Source: Lachnospiraceae bacterium (GTDB taxonomy: Bacteria > Bacillota > Clostridia > Lachnospirales > Lachnospiraceae). Taken from it: 64,000 bases of DNA. Where the stretch lies: NCBI GenBank assembly GCA_910575835.1, contig CAJTGB010000017.1, positions 36,616 to 100,615 of the forward strand, read 5' to 3'. The translations under genes were made by a program, and so were the position numbers. Below, one piece after another: positions 1 to 9,101 of this stretch. Position 1 is the stretch's first letter. Each line of letters begins with the position of its first letter. The notes beneath the pieces were generated by a model. That model saw only the letters and a program-made list of their open reading frames with translations. It did not search any database and was not told the origin of the DNA.

Positions 1-1139
1 TTCATATCCTCTTCCTTAAGCCCTCTGGTGGTGACAGCCGGAGTTCCGATGCGGATGCCGCTGGTCACAAAAGGACTTGCCGGGTCGTTCGGCACCGCAT
101 TCTTATTAACCGTAATATATACCTCGTCCAGACGGTTCTGCAGTTCCTTTCCTGTAATACCCATATTCTGCAGATCTACCAGCATCAGGTGATTGTCCGT
201 ACCGCCGCTCACAAGATCGAATCCCTCTTCCGTCATCGCCTGCGCAAGCGCCTTGGCATTCTTAACGACCTGTTCCTGATATGACTTAAATTCCGGCTTC
301 AAAGCCTCTCCAAAACATACTGCCTTCGCAGCGATAATATGCATCAGCGGCCCTCCCTGCGTTCCCGGGAAGATTGCCTTATCGATCGCCTTCGCGTGCT
401 CTTCCCTGCACAGGATGATGCCGCCCCTTGGCCCTCTTAAGGTCTTATGGGTGGTACTTGACACCACGTCCGCATAAGGAACCGGACTCTGATGAAGCCC
501 TGCTGCCACCAGGCCGGCGATATGGGCCATATCTACGAACAAGTATGCCCCGACCTCTTTGGCAATATCCGCAAAGAGGTCAAAACGGATCTCCCTTGGG
601 TATGCGGAGGCTCCTGCTACGATCATCTTCGGTCTGCATTCCCTTGCGATCTTCCTGATCTCGTCATAATCCAGGTACCCGTCGTCGTTCACATTATAAG
701 GTACGAAATGATACAGAAGCCCCGACATATTGACCGGAGAACCGTGGGTCAGATGGCCGCCGTGAGCCAGGTTCATCCCCATCACCGTATCGCCTGGCTG
801 CAAAAATGCCTGATACACCGCGTTGTTGGCATTCGCACCCGAATGCGGCTGTACGCACGCATGATCGCACCCAAAGAGCTTCTTCACTCTCTCGATCGCC
901 AGATCCTCCAGAATATCCACATGCTCGCAGCCGCCGTAATACCGCTTCGCCGGATACCCTTCCGCGTATTTGTTCGTCGGCACCGTACCCATGGCCAGCA
1001 TGACTGCCGGACTTACGACATTCTCCGAAGCGATCAACTCCAGATTCCTTCTCTGCCGGTTCAGTTCCAGATAAAGCGCGTCTCCGATCTCCTCGTCATA
1101 CCCTTTAATATAATCCATAACATCTTGTACCATGTTCAT
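1..1139 (-). CDS. glyA: serine hydroxymethyltransferase, 3' end outside window
   Basis: PLP enzyme that interconverts serine and glycine while charging tetrahydrofolate with a one-carbon unit; cytosolic. About 379 codons are present of a family length near 410, the C-terminus lying beyond base 1. Translation shows the family's N-terminal LELIASENV stretch, [16 protein letters not shown], and the PLP-lysine motif [14 protein letters not shown] (the Lys is coded near base 447). The start ATG at 1139 is chosen because an AGGAGGA ribosome site sits just upstream; a second ATG two codons later is less well spaced. The gene is divergent from the XRE/DUF3169 pair. Identification is firm from motif order; only the missing C-terminus is unseen. 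Confidence 0.97.
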   Translation of the reverse strand, partial: MNMVQDVMDYIKGYDEEIGDALYLELNRQRRNLELIASENVVSPAVMLAMGTVPTNKYAEGYPAKRYYGGCEHVDILEDLAIERVKKLFGCDHACVQPHSGANANNAVYQAFLQPGDTVMGMNLAHGGHLTHGSPVNMSGLLYHFVPYNVNDDGYLDYDEIRKIARECRPKMIVAGASAYPREIRFDLFADIAKEVGAYLFVDMAHIAGLVAAGLHQSPVPYADVVSSTTHKTLRGPRGGIILCREEHAKAIDKAIFPGTQGGPLMHIIAAKAVCFGEALKPEFKSYQEQVVKNAKALAQAMTEEGFDLVSGGTDNHLMLVDLQNMGITGKELQNRLDEVYITVNKNAVPNDPASPFVTSGIRIGTPAVTTRGLKEEDM

Positions 1140-1214
1140 TGCATCATCCTCCTTTTGTCAGACTCCTGTCATTTTTCGGCACATCAGGAATATCCTCCCA
1201 ATGATTATCTCCCT

Positions 1215-1244
1215 ATTATATAACTATATTCTTTACCTATGCAA
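1215..1244 (-). promoter_or_regulatory. glyA promoter
   Basis: On the minus strand TTGCAT (1244-1239), 18-bp spacer, TATAAT (1220-1215). This places the transcript start near 1208 and gives a leader of about 70 nt. No riboswitch-like structure was seen in the leader. Confidence 0.6.
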
Positions 1245-1281
1245 CAATTTTTATTTCTCATTTTATCTTCATTTCTTCATC

Positions 1282-1333
1282 TTGACAAATAAAGTTGTCA
1301 ATGCTATACTCTATTTGACAAATAAAGTTGTCA
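1282..1333 (+). promoter_or_regulatory. XRE/DUF3169 promoter with two identical palindromic operators
   Basis: A 19-bp sequence TTGACAAATAAAGTTGTCA occurs twice without change, at 1282-1300 and 1315-1333. Each copy holds the inverted repeat TGACAA-N6-TTGTCA. The first copy supplies a perfect -35 (TTGACA, 1282-1287); TATACT at 1305-1310 follows after exactly 17 bp. The second copy covers the expected start of transcription. Bound protein would block both polymerase contact and escape, so autoregulation by the adjacent XRE protein is the simplest reading (inference). Confidence 0.8.
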
Positions 1334-1378
1334 TCACAAACGACGTCGAAATACAATTTAAGAAAAGGAGGCGATCTA

Positions 1379-1591
1379 TTGGCATTATTGAATTATCTGA
1401 AGGAATACCGTTCCAGAATGGGAATCAACCAGACAGAGCTTGGCAGGATGGCCGGCGTCTCCAGGCAGACCATAAGCCTGATCGAGAGAGGCGATTACTC
1501 ACCGTCAGTAACGCTGGCATTAAAGCTTGCCAAGATCTGCCGGGTAACCGTAGAAGATATATTTGAATATTCAGAGGAGGAAGACTCATGA
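1379..1591 (+). CDS. small XRE-family HTH regulator
   Basis: 70-aa DNA-binding protein that is almost only a Cro/CI-type helix-turn-helix (NQTELGRMAGVSRQTISLIERG, then the typical SVTLALKLAKICRVTVEDIF). The start is set at TTG 1379 because AAGGAGGCGAT lies 5-8 bases upstream; an in-frame ATG at 1328 has no ribosome site and lies within the operator region. It shares an ATGA overlap with the DUF3169 gene. Such XRE/DUF3169 pairs are common in Firmicutes; the regulator probably represses its own operon through the twin palindromes. The inducing signal is unknown. Confidence 0.9.
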   Translation: MALLNYLKEYRSRMGINQTELGRMAGVSRQTISLIERGDYSPSVTLALKLAKICRVTVEDIFEYSEEEDS

Positions 1592-2385
1592 AAACTACTG
1601 ACAAAAGTATAAAAAAGACAAATTCATACCTAAGAATGGGGATCATCATGCTGACATTCGCCGCGGTCGGCGCAGTTATAGGATTCGTGTTGATAAATAT
1701 CCTGTACGGGAATATTAACGGCATCAAGACCGGATTCTCCGGTGCGGTGTCACAGATACAGCAGTTCATGGTTCCGCTCCTTTTGGCAATCATGGCAGTA
1801 TCCGTCATCTATGGTGAAGTAAATCTTCATAAACTGAAGCTTATCGGCAAGATGATTCTTCAGACGGAAGACGAGGAATGCGACAAATGGGACTACGAAG
1901 AAGAAAAGACAGGCGCATGGGGCACCGCTGTCAACGTGCTGTCACAGATCGCATGTATTCTGGTGCTCGCCTCAGGATATTCTCTCAAATACATTGAGGA
2001 TGAGCATCATGTAAATATGCTGGCAGCCTGCGTCATATTCCTGGCCTGCTATTCATACGACGGACTCTGGTCGGTACGCTTTGTCAAGACCATCCAGAAC
2101 ATCCATCCCGAGAAAAAGGGCGACCCGTCATCCAAAAATTTCCGCGAGCAATGGCTCCAAAGCTGCGACGAGGCAGAAAAAGAGATCATCTATCAGAGCG
2201 CATACAAGTCATACTCCCGGACGAATCAATGGCTTCCTGCTCTGCTTGGAATTACCATGCTGGGACATCTGTTCTTTGATACAGGGATCATGGCGGTTAT
2301 CACAACAGCCGCAATCTGGCTGATCGTTACAGTCTCCTACCTTCATTCCTGCGTGGTCTTAAAACGGGCAAAGCTCCGGGAATAA
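1588..2385 (+). CDS. DUF3169 family membrane protein
   Basis: 265-aa integral membrane protein. Hydrophobic segments are visible near residues 18-38, 55-73, 112-128, 140-156, 214-232 and 238-256, with a charged cytosolic stretch around residues 80-105. Length and layout match DUF3169 proteins, whose function is unknown. Translation is coupled to the XRE gene by a 4-bp ATGA overlap, and AGGAGGAAGACTC precedes the start. It is transcribed toward the MATE gene, 27 bp away on the other strand. Confidence 0.8.
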   Translation: MKTTDKSIKKTNSYLRMGIIMLTFAAVGAVIGFVLINILYGNINGIKTGFSGAVSQIQQFMVPLLLAIMAVSVIYGEVNLHKLKLIGKMILQTEDEECDKWDYEEEKTGAWGTAVNVLSQIACILVLASGYSLKYIEDEHHVNMLAACVIFLACYSYDGLWSVRFVKTIQNIHPEKKGDPSSKNFREQWLQSCDEAEKEIIYQSAYKSYSRTNQWLPALLGITMLGHLFFDTGIMAVITTAAIWLIVTVSYLHSCVVLKRAKLRE

Positions 2386-2412
2386 GAGATCCCGAAGCTT
2401 CGCATCAAAGAA

Positions 2413-3786
2413 TCATGCGCTGATACCATAGGCCTTCCTGTCGGACAGCGTCACTCTGTGGAATGTAATTACGAATAAGATTCCCTTCGCCACCGACGAC
2501 AGGGTCAGCGCCCACCAGATTCCGTTTAAGGCCAGCGGCGTCATGGACAGCATGACCGCAAGCGGCACTCTGGAACCGGTGAGAAGGATGCTGATGATAC
2601 TGCAGAGCTTAGTCCTGCCAAGCCCGGACAAAGCTCCGACAGTCATCAGCTCCACACACATGAATGCCTCGCTGATTCCCACGATCATCAGATAATCTAT
2701 GGATATGGAGACGACCTCGGCCTCATGGAAGAAGATCCGGGAGATCGGCCCCGGAAGCAGGAGGAAGACCAGCATGATCAGGCTGCCCCATACCGCGATA
2801 GTCCCAAATGAGATCCAATACCCCTTCCTCACACGCTTCATCTGCTTCGCGCCGTAATTCTGTGCTGCAAACGCATTGATCGCTGCAGCGAATCCGTCCG
2901 CGGTATTCCAGGACACGGCTTCCACCTGGCCGCCCACACGCTGTACCGCAACGGCTCCCGGCCCGAACACTGCTACCATCCGGGTAAGCACCATAGAGAT
3001 CCCGCAGTACACCGTCCCCTGTATAGCCGTGGGAAGCCCGATTCGGAACACACCGCTGTAGAACTTGCGCTCCACCGGATCCTGCATCCGCATCCCCGTC
3101 AGTATGTTGTCCGAATTATGCGCCTTCCACGCACCGACGATCATCACCAGCATAACGATGAACTGGGCGATAACCGTGGCCATGGCCGCCCCCAGCACCT
3201 CCAGCCTCGGAAACGGGCCGATTCCAAGGATCAGGACCGGATCTAAGATCATATTGATGATCAGTCCGATAAAATTAGCCAAAAGAGGCGTCTTCGAATC
3301 TCCCTGCGCCGTATATATCCCGGTCAGCACCACCGTCATATATGAAAATATCACGAGTCCGCAGGTCACCCTCATATAAGTCTGGGCATACCGGACCGTC
3401 TGCGCATCGCCAAGGCGGAACAATGACACCAGACCCTCTGTAAAGCTTACGCTGAAAAACGCAAACAGCACCCCAAACAATAGCGTAAGCTTAAGAGCCG
3501 CACGGGCATATTCTCCCGCTTCATCCTTCCTGCCGCGGCCGAACGACTGGGCGACATTGACCTGGGCGCCCATCCTTGTCAGAGACGACAGGCCTTGCGA
3601 GAGCCACACATACATCCCCCCAACGCCTACCCCCGCCACTGCTTTCGAACCAAGAAGCCCGATCCATGCCATATCCGTAATACTGTAAACAGTGTTTAAG
3701 AAAGACGATGCCATGATCGGCATCGCCAACGCTACCAATGACCTTAAGATCGGTCCTTCCGTCAAACATACCTGCCTGTTCTTCAT
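2413..3786 (-). CDS. MATE family efflux transporter
   Basis: 457-aa inner-membrane cation antiporter of the MATE (multi-antimicrobial extrusion) family, about 12 membrane segments in two halves. The N-terminus with GPILRSLVALAMPIMASSFL and the TVYSITDMAWIGLLG stretch are typical of the clostridial NorM/MepA-like group, as is the matching second-half segment near IQGTVYCGISMVLTRMV. Exported substrate (drug, dye or metabolite) cannot be read from sequence. It stands alone, divergent from the ABC exporter at 3990. Confidence 0.9.
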   Translation of the reverse strand: MKNRQVCLTEGPILRSLVALAMPIMASSFLNTVYSITDMAWIGLLGSKAVAGVGVGGMYVWLSQGLSSLTRMGAQVNVAQSFGRGRKDEAGEYARAALKLTLLFGVLFAFFSVSFTEGLVSLFRLGDAQTVRYAQTYMRVTCGLVIFSYMTVVLTGIYTAQGDSKTPLLANFIGLIINMILDPVLILGIGPFPRLEVLGAAMATVIAQFIVMLVMIVGAWKAHNSDNILTGMRMQDPVERKFYSGVFRIGLPTAIQGTVYCGISMVLTRMVAVFGPGAVAVQRVGGQVEAVSWNTADGFAAAINAFAAQNYGAKQMKRVRKGYWISFGTIAVWGSLIMLVFLLLPGPISRIFFHEAEVVSISIDYLMIVGISEAFMCVELMTVGALSGLGRTKLCSIISILLTGSRVPLAVMLSMTPLALNGIWWALTLSSVAKGILFVITFHRVTLSDRKAYGISA

Positions 3787-3898
3787 CTCTTCTCTCCTGT
3801 CTTTCCAGAATTTATCCTTTATGGATTATAACAGATATTACATATTTAATCTACTTCAATCTGCACAAACCGTCTGCATAAACCAGACTATTTTCTGC

Positions 3899-3927
3899 TT
3901 TACCTGTTATGCTGTGCATGGTATAAT
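3899..3927 (+). promoter_or_regulatory. promoter of the ABC exporter/two-component block
   Basis: TTTACC (3899-3904), 17-bp spacer, extended -10 TGGTATAAT (3919-3927). It lies 62 bp ahead of the ATPase start at 3990, in the gap between divergent genes. Confidence 0.6.
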
Positions 3928-3989
3928 ATTGGGCGTAACCAGACCGGCTTGGCAAGATATGCGAATATAACTACCAGGAGGAAGCAAGA

Positions 3990-4778
3990 ATGATTACGAT
4001 GGAACATGTATGCAAGTCGTACAAGATTGCAAAAAGGAACGCCGGCTTCGGCGAAGCCGTAAAAGCGCTGTTTCACCGGGATTACGAGGTGATCCATGCA
4101 CTGAAGGATGTGAATTTTACCATCAGCGACGGAGAGATAGTAGGATACATCGGCCCGAACGGAGCCGGGAAGAGCTCCACGATCAAGATTCTAAGCGGAA
4201 TATTGACGCCTGATTGCGGAACTGTTCTTGTAGACGGAAGGGATCCCTTCAAGAACCGGATCAAACACGTGAAGGAGATCGGAGTCGTGTTTGGCCAGCG
4301 CTCTCAATTATGGTGGGATGTTCCGGTCATAGATTCCTTTGAATTGCTGAAGGATATCTATTCAATCCCCGATTCCCATTACAGACAAAGCCTTGAAGAA
4401 TTGACCGAATTGCTGGACCTTTCGGAGTTAATGCGCTCTCCGGCAAGACAGCTTTCTCTCGGACAGCGGATGCGCTGCGAGATCGCCGCTTCCCTTCTTC
4501 ACCGACCGAGGATCTTATTTCTCGACGAACCCACCATCGGGCTTGACGCCGTATCTAAGCTTGCCGTTCGGAACTTTATCTTAGAACTGAACAAGACCCG
4601 CGGCACCACCGTGATACTGACCACCCATGACATGCAGGATATCGAAGCGCTTGCAAGCCGTATCATCCTGATCGGCAAGGGACGGATCCTCTTAGACGGC
4701 ACACTGGACGACATCAGACGGGGCGGCGACAATATCGATGAGACGGTAGCTGAACTATACCGTACATACAACATCTAA
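3990..4778 (+). CDS. ABC exporter ATP-binding protein (DUF990-type system)
   Basis: 262-aa ATPase that powers the two ABC-2 permeases encoded next. Walker A GPNGAGKS at about residues 55-62, signature LSLGQ, Walker B ILFLDEPTIGLD and the switch His in TTHDMQD are intact. The FGQRSQLWWDVPV stretch after the Q-loop is characteristic of ATPases that pair with DUF990 (PF06182) permeases. AGGAGG precedes ATG 3990. First gene of a plus-strand run reaching to 11357. A paralogous system lies at 15279-17785. Substrate unknown. Confidence 0.92.
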   Translation: MITMEHVCKSYKIAKRNAGFGEAVKALFHRDYEVIHALKDVNFTISDGEIVGYIGPNGAGKSSTIKILSGILTPDCGTVLVDGRDPFKNRIKHVKEIGVVFGQRSQLWWDVPVIDSFELLKDIYSIPDSHYRQSLEELTELLDLSELMRSPARQLSLGQRMRCEIAASLLHRPRILFLDEPTIGLDAVSKLAVRNFILELNKTRGTTVILTTHDMQDIEALASRIILIGKGRILLDGTLDDIRRGGDNIDETVAELYRTYNI

Positions 4779-4805
4779 ATGGGAATATCACAGAGGATTG
4801 CGGAC

Positions 4806-5609
4806 ATGAAAAAATATTTATCTTTCTTTCGGCTAAGGTTCACCATGAACCTTCAATACAGGGCGGCCGCTTTTGGCGGAGTCGCGACCCAGTTTGCATG
4901 GGGATTCATGGAGATCATGATATTTGCGGCATTCTACCGGGCGGATGAGAATGCCTTCCCCATGAGTTTGGCATCCACAGCCTCCTATCTATGGCTTCAG
5001 CAGGCGTTTCTCGCCCTTTTTGCCACATGGATGACAGAGCAGGAGATCTTTGACACCATCGTAAACGGAAATATTGCATACGAGCTATGCCGTCCGGTCG
5101 ATATCTACGGCATGTGGTTTTCCAGAAGTATCGCCACGCGTTTATCACGGGCAGTATTAAGATGCTTCCCTATTCTGATCGTAGCGGCGTTCCTGCCCTA
5201 TCCTTACGGAATCTGCGCACCTGCAGGCCCGAAGCATTTTATCCTGTTTTTGATCACGCTGCTCTTAGGACTGGCAATGACCGTTTCCTTCTGTGTGCTG
5301 ATCTATATACTGGCCTTTTTTACCATATCGCCTGTCGGACTTCAGATGATATTTACTTCCATGACGGATTTTTTTGCCGGAGCGCTGATCCCTCTCCCCT
5401 TCTTCCCGGCAAAGCTGCAGACGGTCATGGAGCTTTTGCCCTTTGCCGCCATGCAGAATGTTCCTCTTCGGATCTACAGCGGAAGCATGAGCGGTCACGA
5501 GATGCAAAAGGCAGTTTTTCTGCAGATATTCTGGCTGATCGTTGTCACAGCTGCAGGGAAGATGCTCTGTCGTGCGGCGCAAAAGCGTGTGACTGTACAA
5601 GGAGGTTGA
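4806..5609 (+). CDS. ABC-2 family permease (DUF990)
   Basis: 267-aa membrane subunit with about six membrane segments and the DUF990 hallmark near residues 185-200 (MTDFFAGALIPLPFFP). It forms the channel with the permease encoded immediately downstream. ATG 4806 (MKKYLSFFRLRFTMNLQYR) is preferred because AGAGGA lies just upstream; an ATG at 4779 abuts the ATPase stop codon without a ribosome site. Its closest relative in the window is the permease at 16136-16924. Confidence 0.85.
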   Translation: MKKYLSFFRLRFTMNLQYRAAAFGGVATQFAWGFMEIMIFAAFYRADENAFPMSLASTASYLWLQQAFLALFATWMTEQEIFDTIVNGNIAYELCRPVDIYGMWFSRSIATRLSRAVLRCFPILIVAAFLPYPYGICAPAGPKHFILFLITLLLGLAMTVSFCVLIYILAFFTISPVGLQMIFTSMTDFFAGALIPLPFFPAKLQTVMELLPFAAMQNVPLRIYSGSMSGHEMQKAVFLQIFWLIVVTAAGKMLCRAAQKRVTVQGG

Positions 5610-5613
5610 TCGT

Positions 5614-6411
5614 ATGACGCAGAAGATCGCAGCCGTCCGTCTCTATTGCCGCTATGTATCCATCAACATCCGCTGTAAGATGCAGTATAAGACTTCCTTT
5701 TTCCTGACCGCGTTCGGGCAATTCCTGGTATCTTTTACCGCCTTTCTCGGAATCTTCTTCATGTTCCAGAGATTCTCCAGGGTAGAAGGCTTCACTTACA
5801 GCGAGGTGCTGCTGTGCTTTGCGGTAATGCTGATGGAATTCTCCCTGGCGGAGATGTTTGCCAGGGGATTCGACAGATTCTCGAAGATAGTAAAAAGCGG
5901 GGAGTTCGACAGAATATTGGTACGTCCTCAGAATGAGATCATTCAGGTATTGGGAAGCGAATTCGAGCTCACCCGGTTCGGCAGAATACTGCAGGCCGTC
6001 ATGATGTTCATATACGGGATAGCCAAGAGCGGCGTTGCCTGGAACTTCTCTAAGGTCCTCACCGTCATCTTCATGCTGATCGGCGGAACCGCGGTCTTTA
6101 CCGGGCTGTTCCTGATCTATGCCGCACTGTGCTTCTTTACGTTGGAGAGTCTGGAGATTATGAATATATTTACGGACGGTGCCAGAGAATTCGGCAAATA
6201 TCCCATGGGCGTATACGGAGAGAAGATGCTGTTGTTTACGACCTTCTTCATTCCTTACGCACTGATCCAGTATTATCCCCTGCTGTATATACTGGGGCGC
6301 AGTACGAACCGCCTCCTGATGTTCCTGCCCCTTTTGGCATGCTGGTTTTTGATCCCCGCCCTTCTATTCTGGAAATTCGGCGTAAGGCACTACAAATCCA
6401 GCGGCTCCTGA
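5614..6411 (+). CDS. ABC-2 family permease (DUF990), second subunit
   Basis: 265-aa membrane protein, about six membrane segments. The motifs LVRPQNEIIQVLGSEFELTRFGR and AREFGKYPMGVYG correspond to the second-type DUF990 permease; the same KYP..(I/V)Y stretch occurs in the paralogue at 15279-16082. AAGGAGGTTGATCGT precedes the start and the gene follows the first permease after 4 bp, so the three genes are one operon. The response regulator starts 42 bp after its stop. Confidence 0.87.
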   Translation: MTQKIAAVRLYCRYVSINIRCKMQYKTSFFLTAFGQFLVSFTAFLGIFFMFQRFSRVEGFTYSEVLLCFAVMLMEFSLAEMFARGFDRFSKIVKSGEFDRILVRPQNEIIQVLGSEFELTRFGRILQAVMMFIYGIAKSGVAWNFSKVLTVIFMLIGGTAVFTGLFLIYAALCFFTLESLEIMNIFTDGAREFGKYPMGVYGEKMLLFTTFFIPYALIQYYPLLYILGRSTNRLLMFLPLLACWFLIPALLFWKFGVRHYKSSGS

Positions 6412-6452
6412 CACGCAGCTTTGACAATTTTTTACCAGGAAAGGCCGTTAAA

Positions 6453-7124
6453 ATGATTCATATTTACTATACGGAAGATGATAATTCTATTGCCGGGACC
6501 GTCCGTGAATTCCTTGGGATGCACGGATATAAGGTCTCTATACTGCCTACGGTCGCTGAGACGAAGCAGGCTCTTCGGCGTATGTGCCCGTCGCTGATCC
6601 TGATAGACTGGAACATGCCGGACGGAAACGGCAGCCGGCTATGCCGCTGGATCCGCGCCAATTTCAAGGATCTTCCGATCATCTTCCTTACGGTCCGCAA
6701 CGACTCCCGGGATATCGTCTCTGGATTCGAAACCGGTGCGGACGATTATGTAACAAAACCTTTTGAGCTGGAAGTTCTGCTGTCCCGCATCACCGCCTTG
6801 CTGCGGCGAACCGGAGACGTCTTGGGCCGGTATCTGTCCTGCGGAGCTGTATCGCTGGACAGGCAGAAGATGCAGGTTTTCTGCGATGCGCAGGAGATCC
6901 GTCTAAGCCCGTCCGAATATCAGGTCCTCCTGTATCTGCTGCAGAACAAAGGCAGAACCGTGACAAGGCAGAATTTGCTGGAAAGCGTCTGGGACATCCG
7001 CGGTAACTATGTCAATGACAATACTCTCACCGTCACCATGAAACGCCTGCGCAAGAAGCTATCTCAGCCGTCTTACCTCAAAACAGTCCGAAGCATCGGC
7101 TACCGAATGGAGGATCCGATATGA
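6453..7124 (+). CDS. OmpR-family response regulator
   Basis: 223-aa two-component regulator. Receiver domain with acidic pocket EDD (8-10), phospho-acceptor Asp52 in LILIDWNMPDG, and conserved Thr (FLTVRND) and Lys (DDYVTKPFE). The C-terminal winged helix (SPSEYQVLLYLLQNKGRTVTR ... VNDNTLTVTMKRLRKKL) is of the OmpR/BceR type. The open frame extends far upstream into the permease gene, but ATG 6453 begins the conserved domain and follows AGGAAAGG. ATGA overlap with the kinase gene. Likely targets are the flanking ABC exporters. Confidence 0.93.
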   Translation: MIHIYYTEDDNSIAGTVREFLGMHGYKVSILPTVAETKQALRRMCPSLILIDWNMPDGNGSRLCRWIRANFKDLPIIFLTVRNDSRDIVSGFETGADDYVTKPFELEVLLSRITALLRRTGDVLGRYLSCGAVSLDRQKMQVFCDAQEIRLSPSEYQVLLYLLQNKGRTVTRQNLLESVWDIRGNYVNDNTLTVTMKRLRKKLSQPSYLKTVRSIGYRMEDPI

Positions 7125-8380
7125 ATAAGAAGAAAACTATCCTGATACCGACCGGGCTTGCACTGGCGGCAAGCCTGTTTGCCGCCGCCGTGACAGCCCT
7201 GCTGCTGACCGATTATTACAGCCGCGCATATTTTCAGGATTTAGGAGCGGTCTGCCAGGCTATCCTGAACGGGGATCCTGGTGCAGAGACGAAGCTTGCC
7301 GTGCTATCCGCTTTAAAAGGATATACGGACCGCCCTGTACTTCTGGAGGACGAGAATATACTTCTGTCTTTCGGCTATGAACCCTCGCATTTCTTACATT
7401 CTGCCGTCCTTGGCAGCCGTGTGTTTGTAATTGCCGGTTTTTTAACCGGTGGAATACTGTTTCTCGCCGCTCTCCTTGTCCAGAAGCAAAAAGAGACCGC
7501 CTCCATAAGCTCCCTGACTGATTACCTTAAAAAAGTAAATACCGGAAAATACAGCATCCTCGAAGCTGCAGGCGAAACAGAGTATTCCAAGCTGCAGGAT
7601 GAGATCTGCAAGACGGTGACCGAACTTCGGCAGACCAGAGACGCCGCGTTAAGAGCCAGGAAGCATTTCGCGGATAATCTGTCTAACATCGCCCATCAGA
7701 TCAAGACTCCCATCACTTCTATCTCCCTGTCCGCTCAGATGATGCGCTGCAGTCCGTCCCCCGGACACTTAGAGCAGATCCGGCTTCAGCTTCAACGGCT
7801 GACCCATCTGTCAGAATCCCTGCTGACGCTGTCCGGTATCGAATCCGGGACATTTACCCTGGTAAGACGCAATATCGGCGTCTATACCCTTCTGATGCTT
7901 GCAGCCGATCATCTTCAGGAATTATTCTCCAGGGCCGATATCTCCTTCCAGACAGAATGCTCTGACACAGCGGCAGACCAATCCGAAGGTTCTGATTCCA
8001 TAAGCATTTGCGCCGATCCGGAATGGACGATGGAAGCCCTCCTAAATCTCCTTAAAAACTGTCTGGAGCATACTCCGCCCGGCGGGACTGTCCGCTGCTC
8101 CTACGGACAGAATCCCCTCTATACACAGATTCGGATATGGGACACCGGAAGCGGATTCGCCGCAGAAGACCTTCCCCGTCTATTTGAAAGATTCTACCGC
8201 GGAAGGAACAGGAAGACCGGCGGGATCGGGATCGGCCTGTCTATCGCCAAAGCGATCATTGAGGGCCAGAACGGAACGATCATTGCATATAATCTGCCAG
8301 ACGCCGGCGCTTGTTTTGATATTCATTTTTATAAAGACGCTATAGAGCAGTCACCGAGTTGTCACTTTCCTCTGGTATAA
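7121..8380 (+). CDS. sensor histidine kinase
   Basis: 419-aa membrane kinase, partner of the regulator at 6453-7124. Two membrane segments (about 9-30 and 101-121) enclose an extracytoplasmic loop of about 70 residues. H-box with phospho-His192 in NIAHQIKTPITS, N-box LLNLLKNCLEH, G1 DTGSGF and G2 GIGIGLSIAK are all intact. The loop is longer than in intramembrane-sensing BceS-type kinases, so it may bind a ligand itself. Ends 36 bp before the ABC ATPase start, with a separate promoter element in its tail. Confidence 0.93.
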   Translation: MNKKKTILIPTGLALAASLFAAAVTALLLTDYYSRAYFQDLGAVCQAILNGDPGAETKLAVLSALKGYTDRPVLLEDENILLSFGYEPSHFLHSAVLGSRVFVIAGFLTGGILFLAALLVQKQKETASISSLTDYLKKVNTGKYSILEAAGETEYSKLQDEICKTVTELRQTRDAALRARKHFADNLSNIAHQIKTPITSISLSAQMMRCSPSPGHLEQIRLQLQRLTHLSESLLTLSGIESGTFTLVRRNIGVYTLLMLAADHLQELFSRADISFQTECSDTAADQSEGSDSISICADPEWTMEALLNLLKNCLEHTPPGGTVRCSYGQNPLYTQIRIWDTGSGFAAEDLPRLFERFYRGRNRKTGGIGIGLSIAKAIIEGQNGTIIAYNLPDAGACFDIHFYKDAIEQSPSCHFPLV

Positions 8381-8381
8381 T
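8350..8381 (+). promoter_or_regulatory. candidate response-regulator box and extended -10
   Basis: GTCAC occurs at 8350-8354 and 8361-8365, a direct repeat with 11-bp period as in OmpR/PhoB-type sites. An extended -10 TGGTATAAT (8373-8381) follows, with no good -35. The repeat covers the -35 position, the layout of an activator-dependent promoter. It would let the two-component system drive the ABC genes at 8416-11357. Confidence 0.45.
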
Positions 8382-8415
8382 TAAATTGTATGACGTTCGA
8401 AAGGAGACAGCAATT

Positions 8416-9096
8416 ATGGAGATCTTAAAATGCGAAGGTGTAAGGAAGGTATATCAATGCGGCGGAAATGAGATCATCGCCCTGAACCAGATCGACCTGA
8501 CGATAGAAAAGGGAGAATTTGCTGCGATCGTAGGGGCTTCCGGTTCCGGTAAATCCACGCTGCTTCATATTCTCGGCAGTGTGGACAAACCGACACAGGG
8601 ACGGGTACTGATCGACGGAACCGATATCTCCTCCTTAAATCAGACGGATTCCGCCGTCTTCCGGCGCAGGAAGGTGGGCTTGATCTACCAGTTTTATAAT
8701 CTGATCCCGACACTGACCGTCCGCCAGAATATCCTGATGCCCCTTTCTCTGGATAAGAAGAAGCCGGATCAGGAATATTTTGATACGATCGTAAATACTC
8801 TGGGGATCGCCGACAGACTGGAAGCGCTGCCTAACCAACTGTCCGGCGGACAGCAGCAGCGTGCCGCCATCGCCCGCTCCCTGATCTACCGCCCCGCCCT
8901 GCTTCTGGCAGATGAACCGACCGGGAACCTGGACCGGAAGAACTCCAGGGAGATCCTCGATATGCTGAAGCTCTCCAACCGCAGTCTGAACCAGACCATC
9001 GTACTCATTACCCACGATGAAAAGGCCGCGCTGGAAGCTGACCGCATCATAACCATAGAGGACGGCCGCATCATTCATGACGAGAAAAGGAGGTAA
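8416..9096 (+). CDS. ABC transporter ATP-binding protein (BceA/MacB/LolD-like)
   Basis: 226-aa ATPase with Walker A GASGSGKS (40-47), signature LSGGQQQR, Walker B LLLADEPTGNLD and His switch. The sequence type pairs with FtsX-domain permeases such as the one encoded 5 bp downstream; such pairs act as mechanotransmission exporters or detoxifiers of cell-wall-active peptides. Start at ATG 8416 chosen because GAAAGGAGACAGC lies directly upstream; the frame is open earlier, but inside the kinase gene tail. Confidence 0.92.
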   Translation: MEILKCEGVRKVYQCGGNEIIALNQIDLTIEKGEFAAIVGASGSGKSTLLHILGSVDKPTQGRVLIDGTDISSLNQTDSAVFRRRKVGLIYQFYNLIPTLTVRQNILMPLSLDKKKPDQEYFDTIVNTLGIADRLEALPNQLSGGQQQRAAIARSLIYRPALLLADEPTGNLDRKNSREILDMLKLSNRSLNQTIVLITHDEKAALEADRIITIEDGRIIHDEKRR

Positions 9097-9101
9097 CAGC
9101 C

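Noticed and set aside
492..1223. 243-codon plus-strand frame inside the glyA region
   Set aside because: Opposes a firmly identified glyA; no ribosome site; composition is that of a shadow frame.
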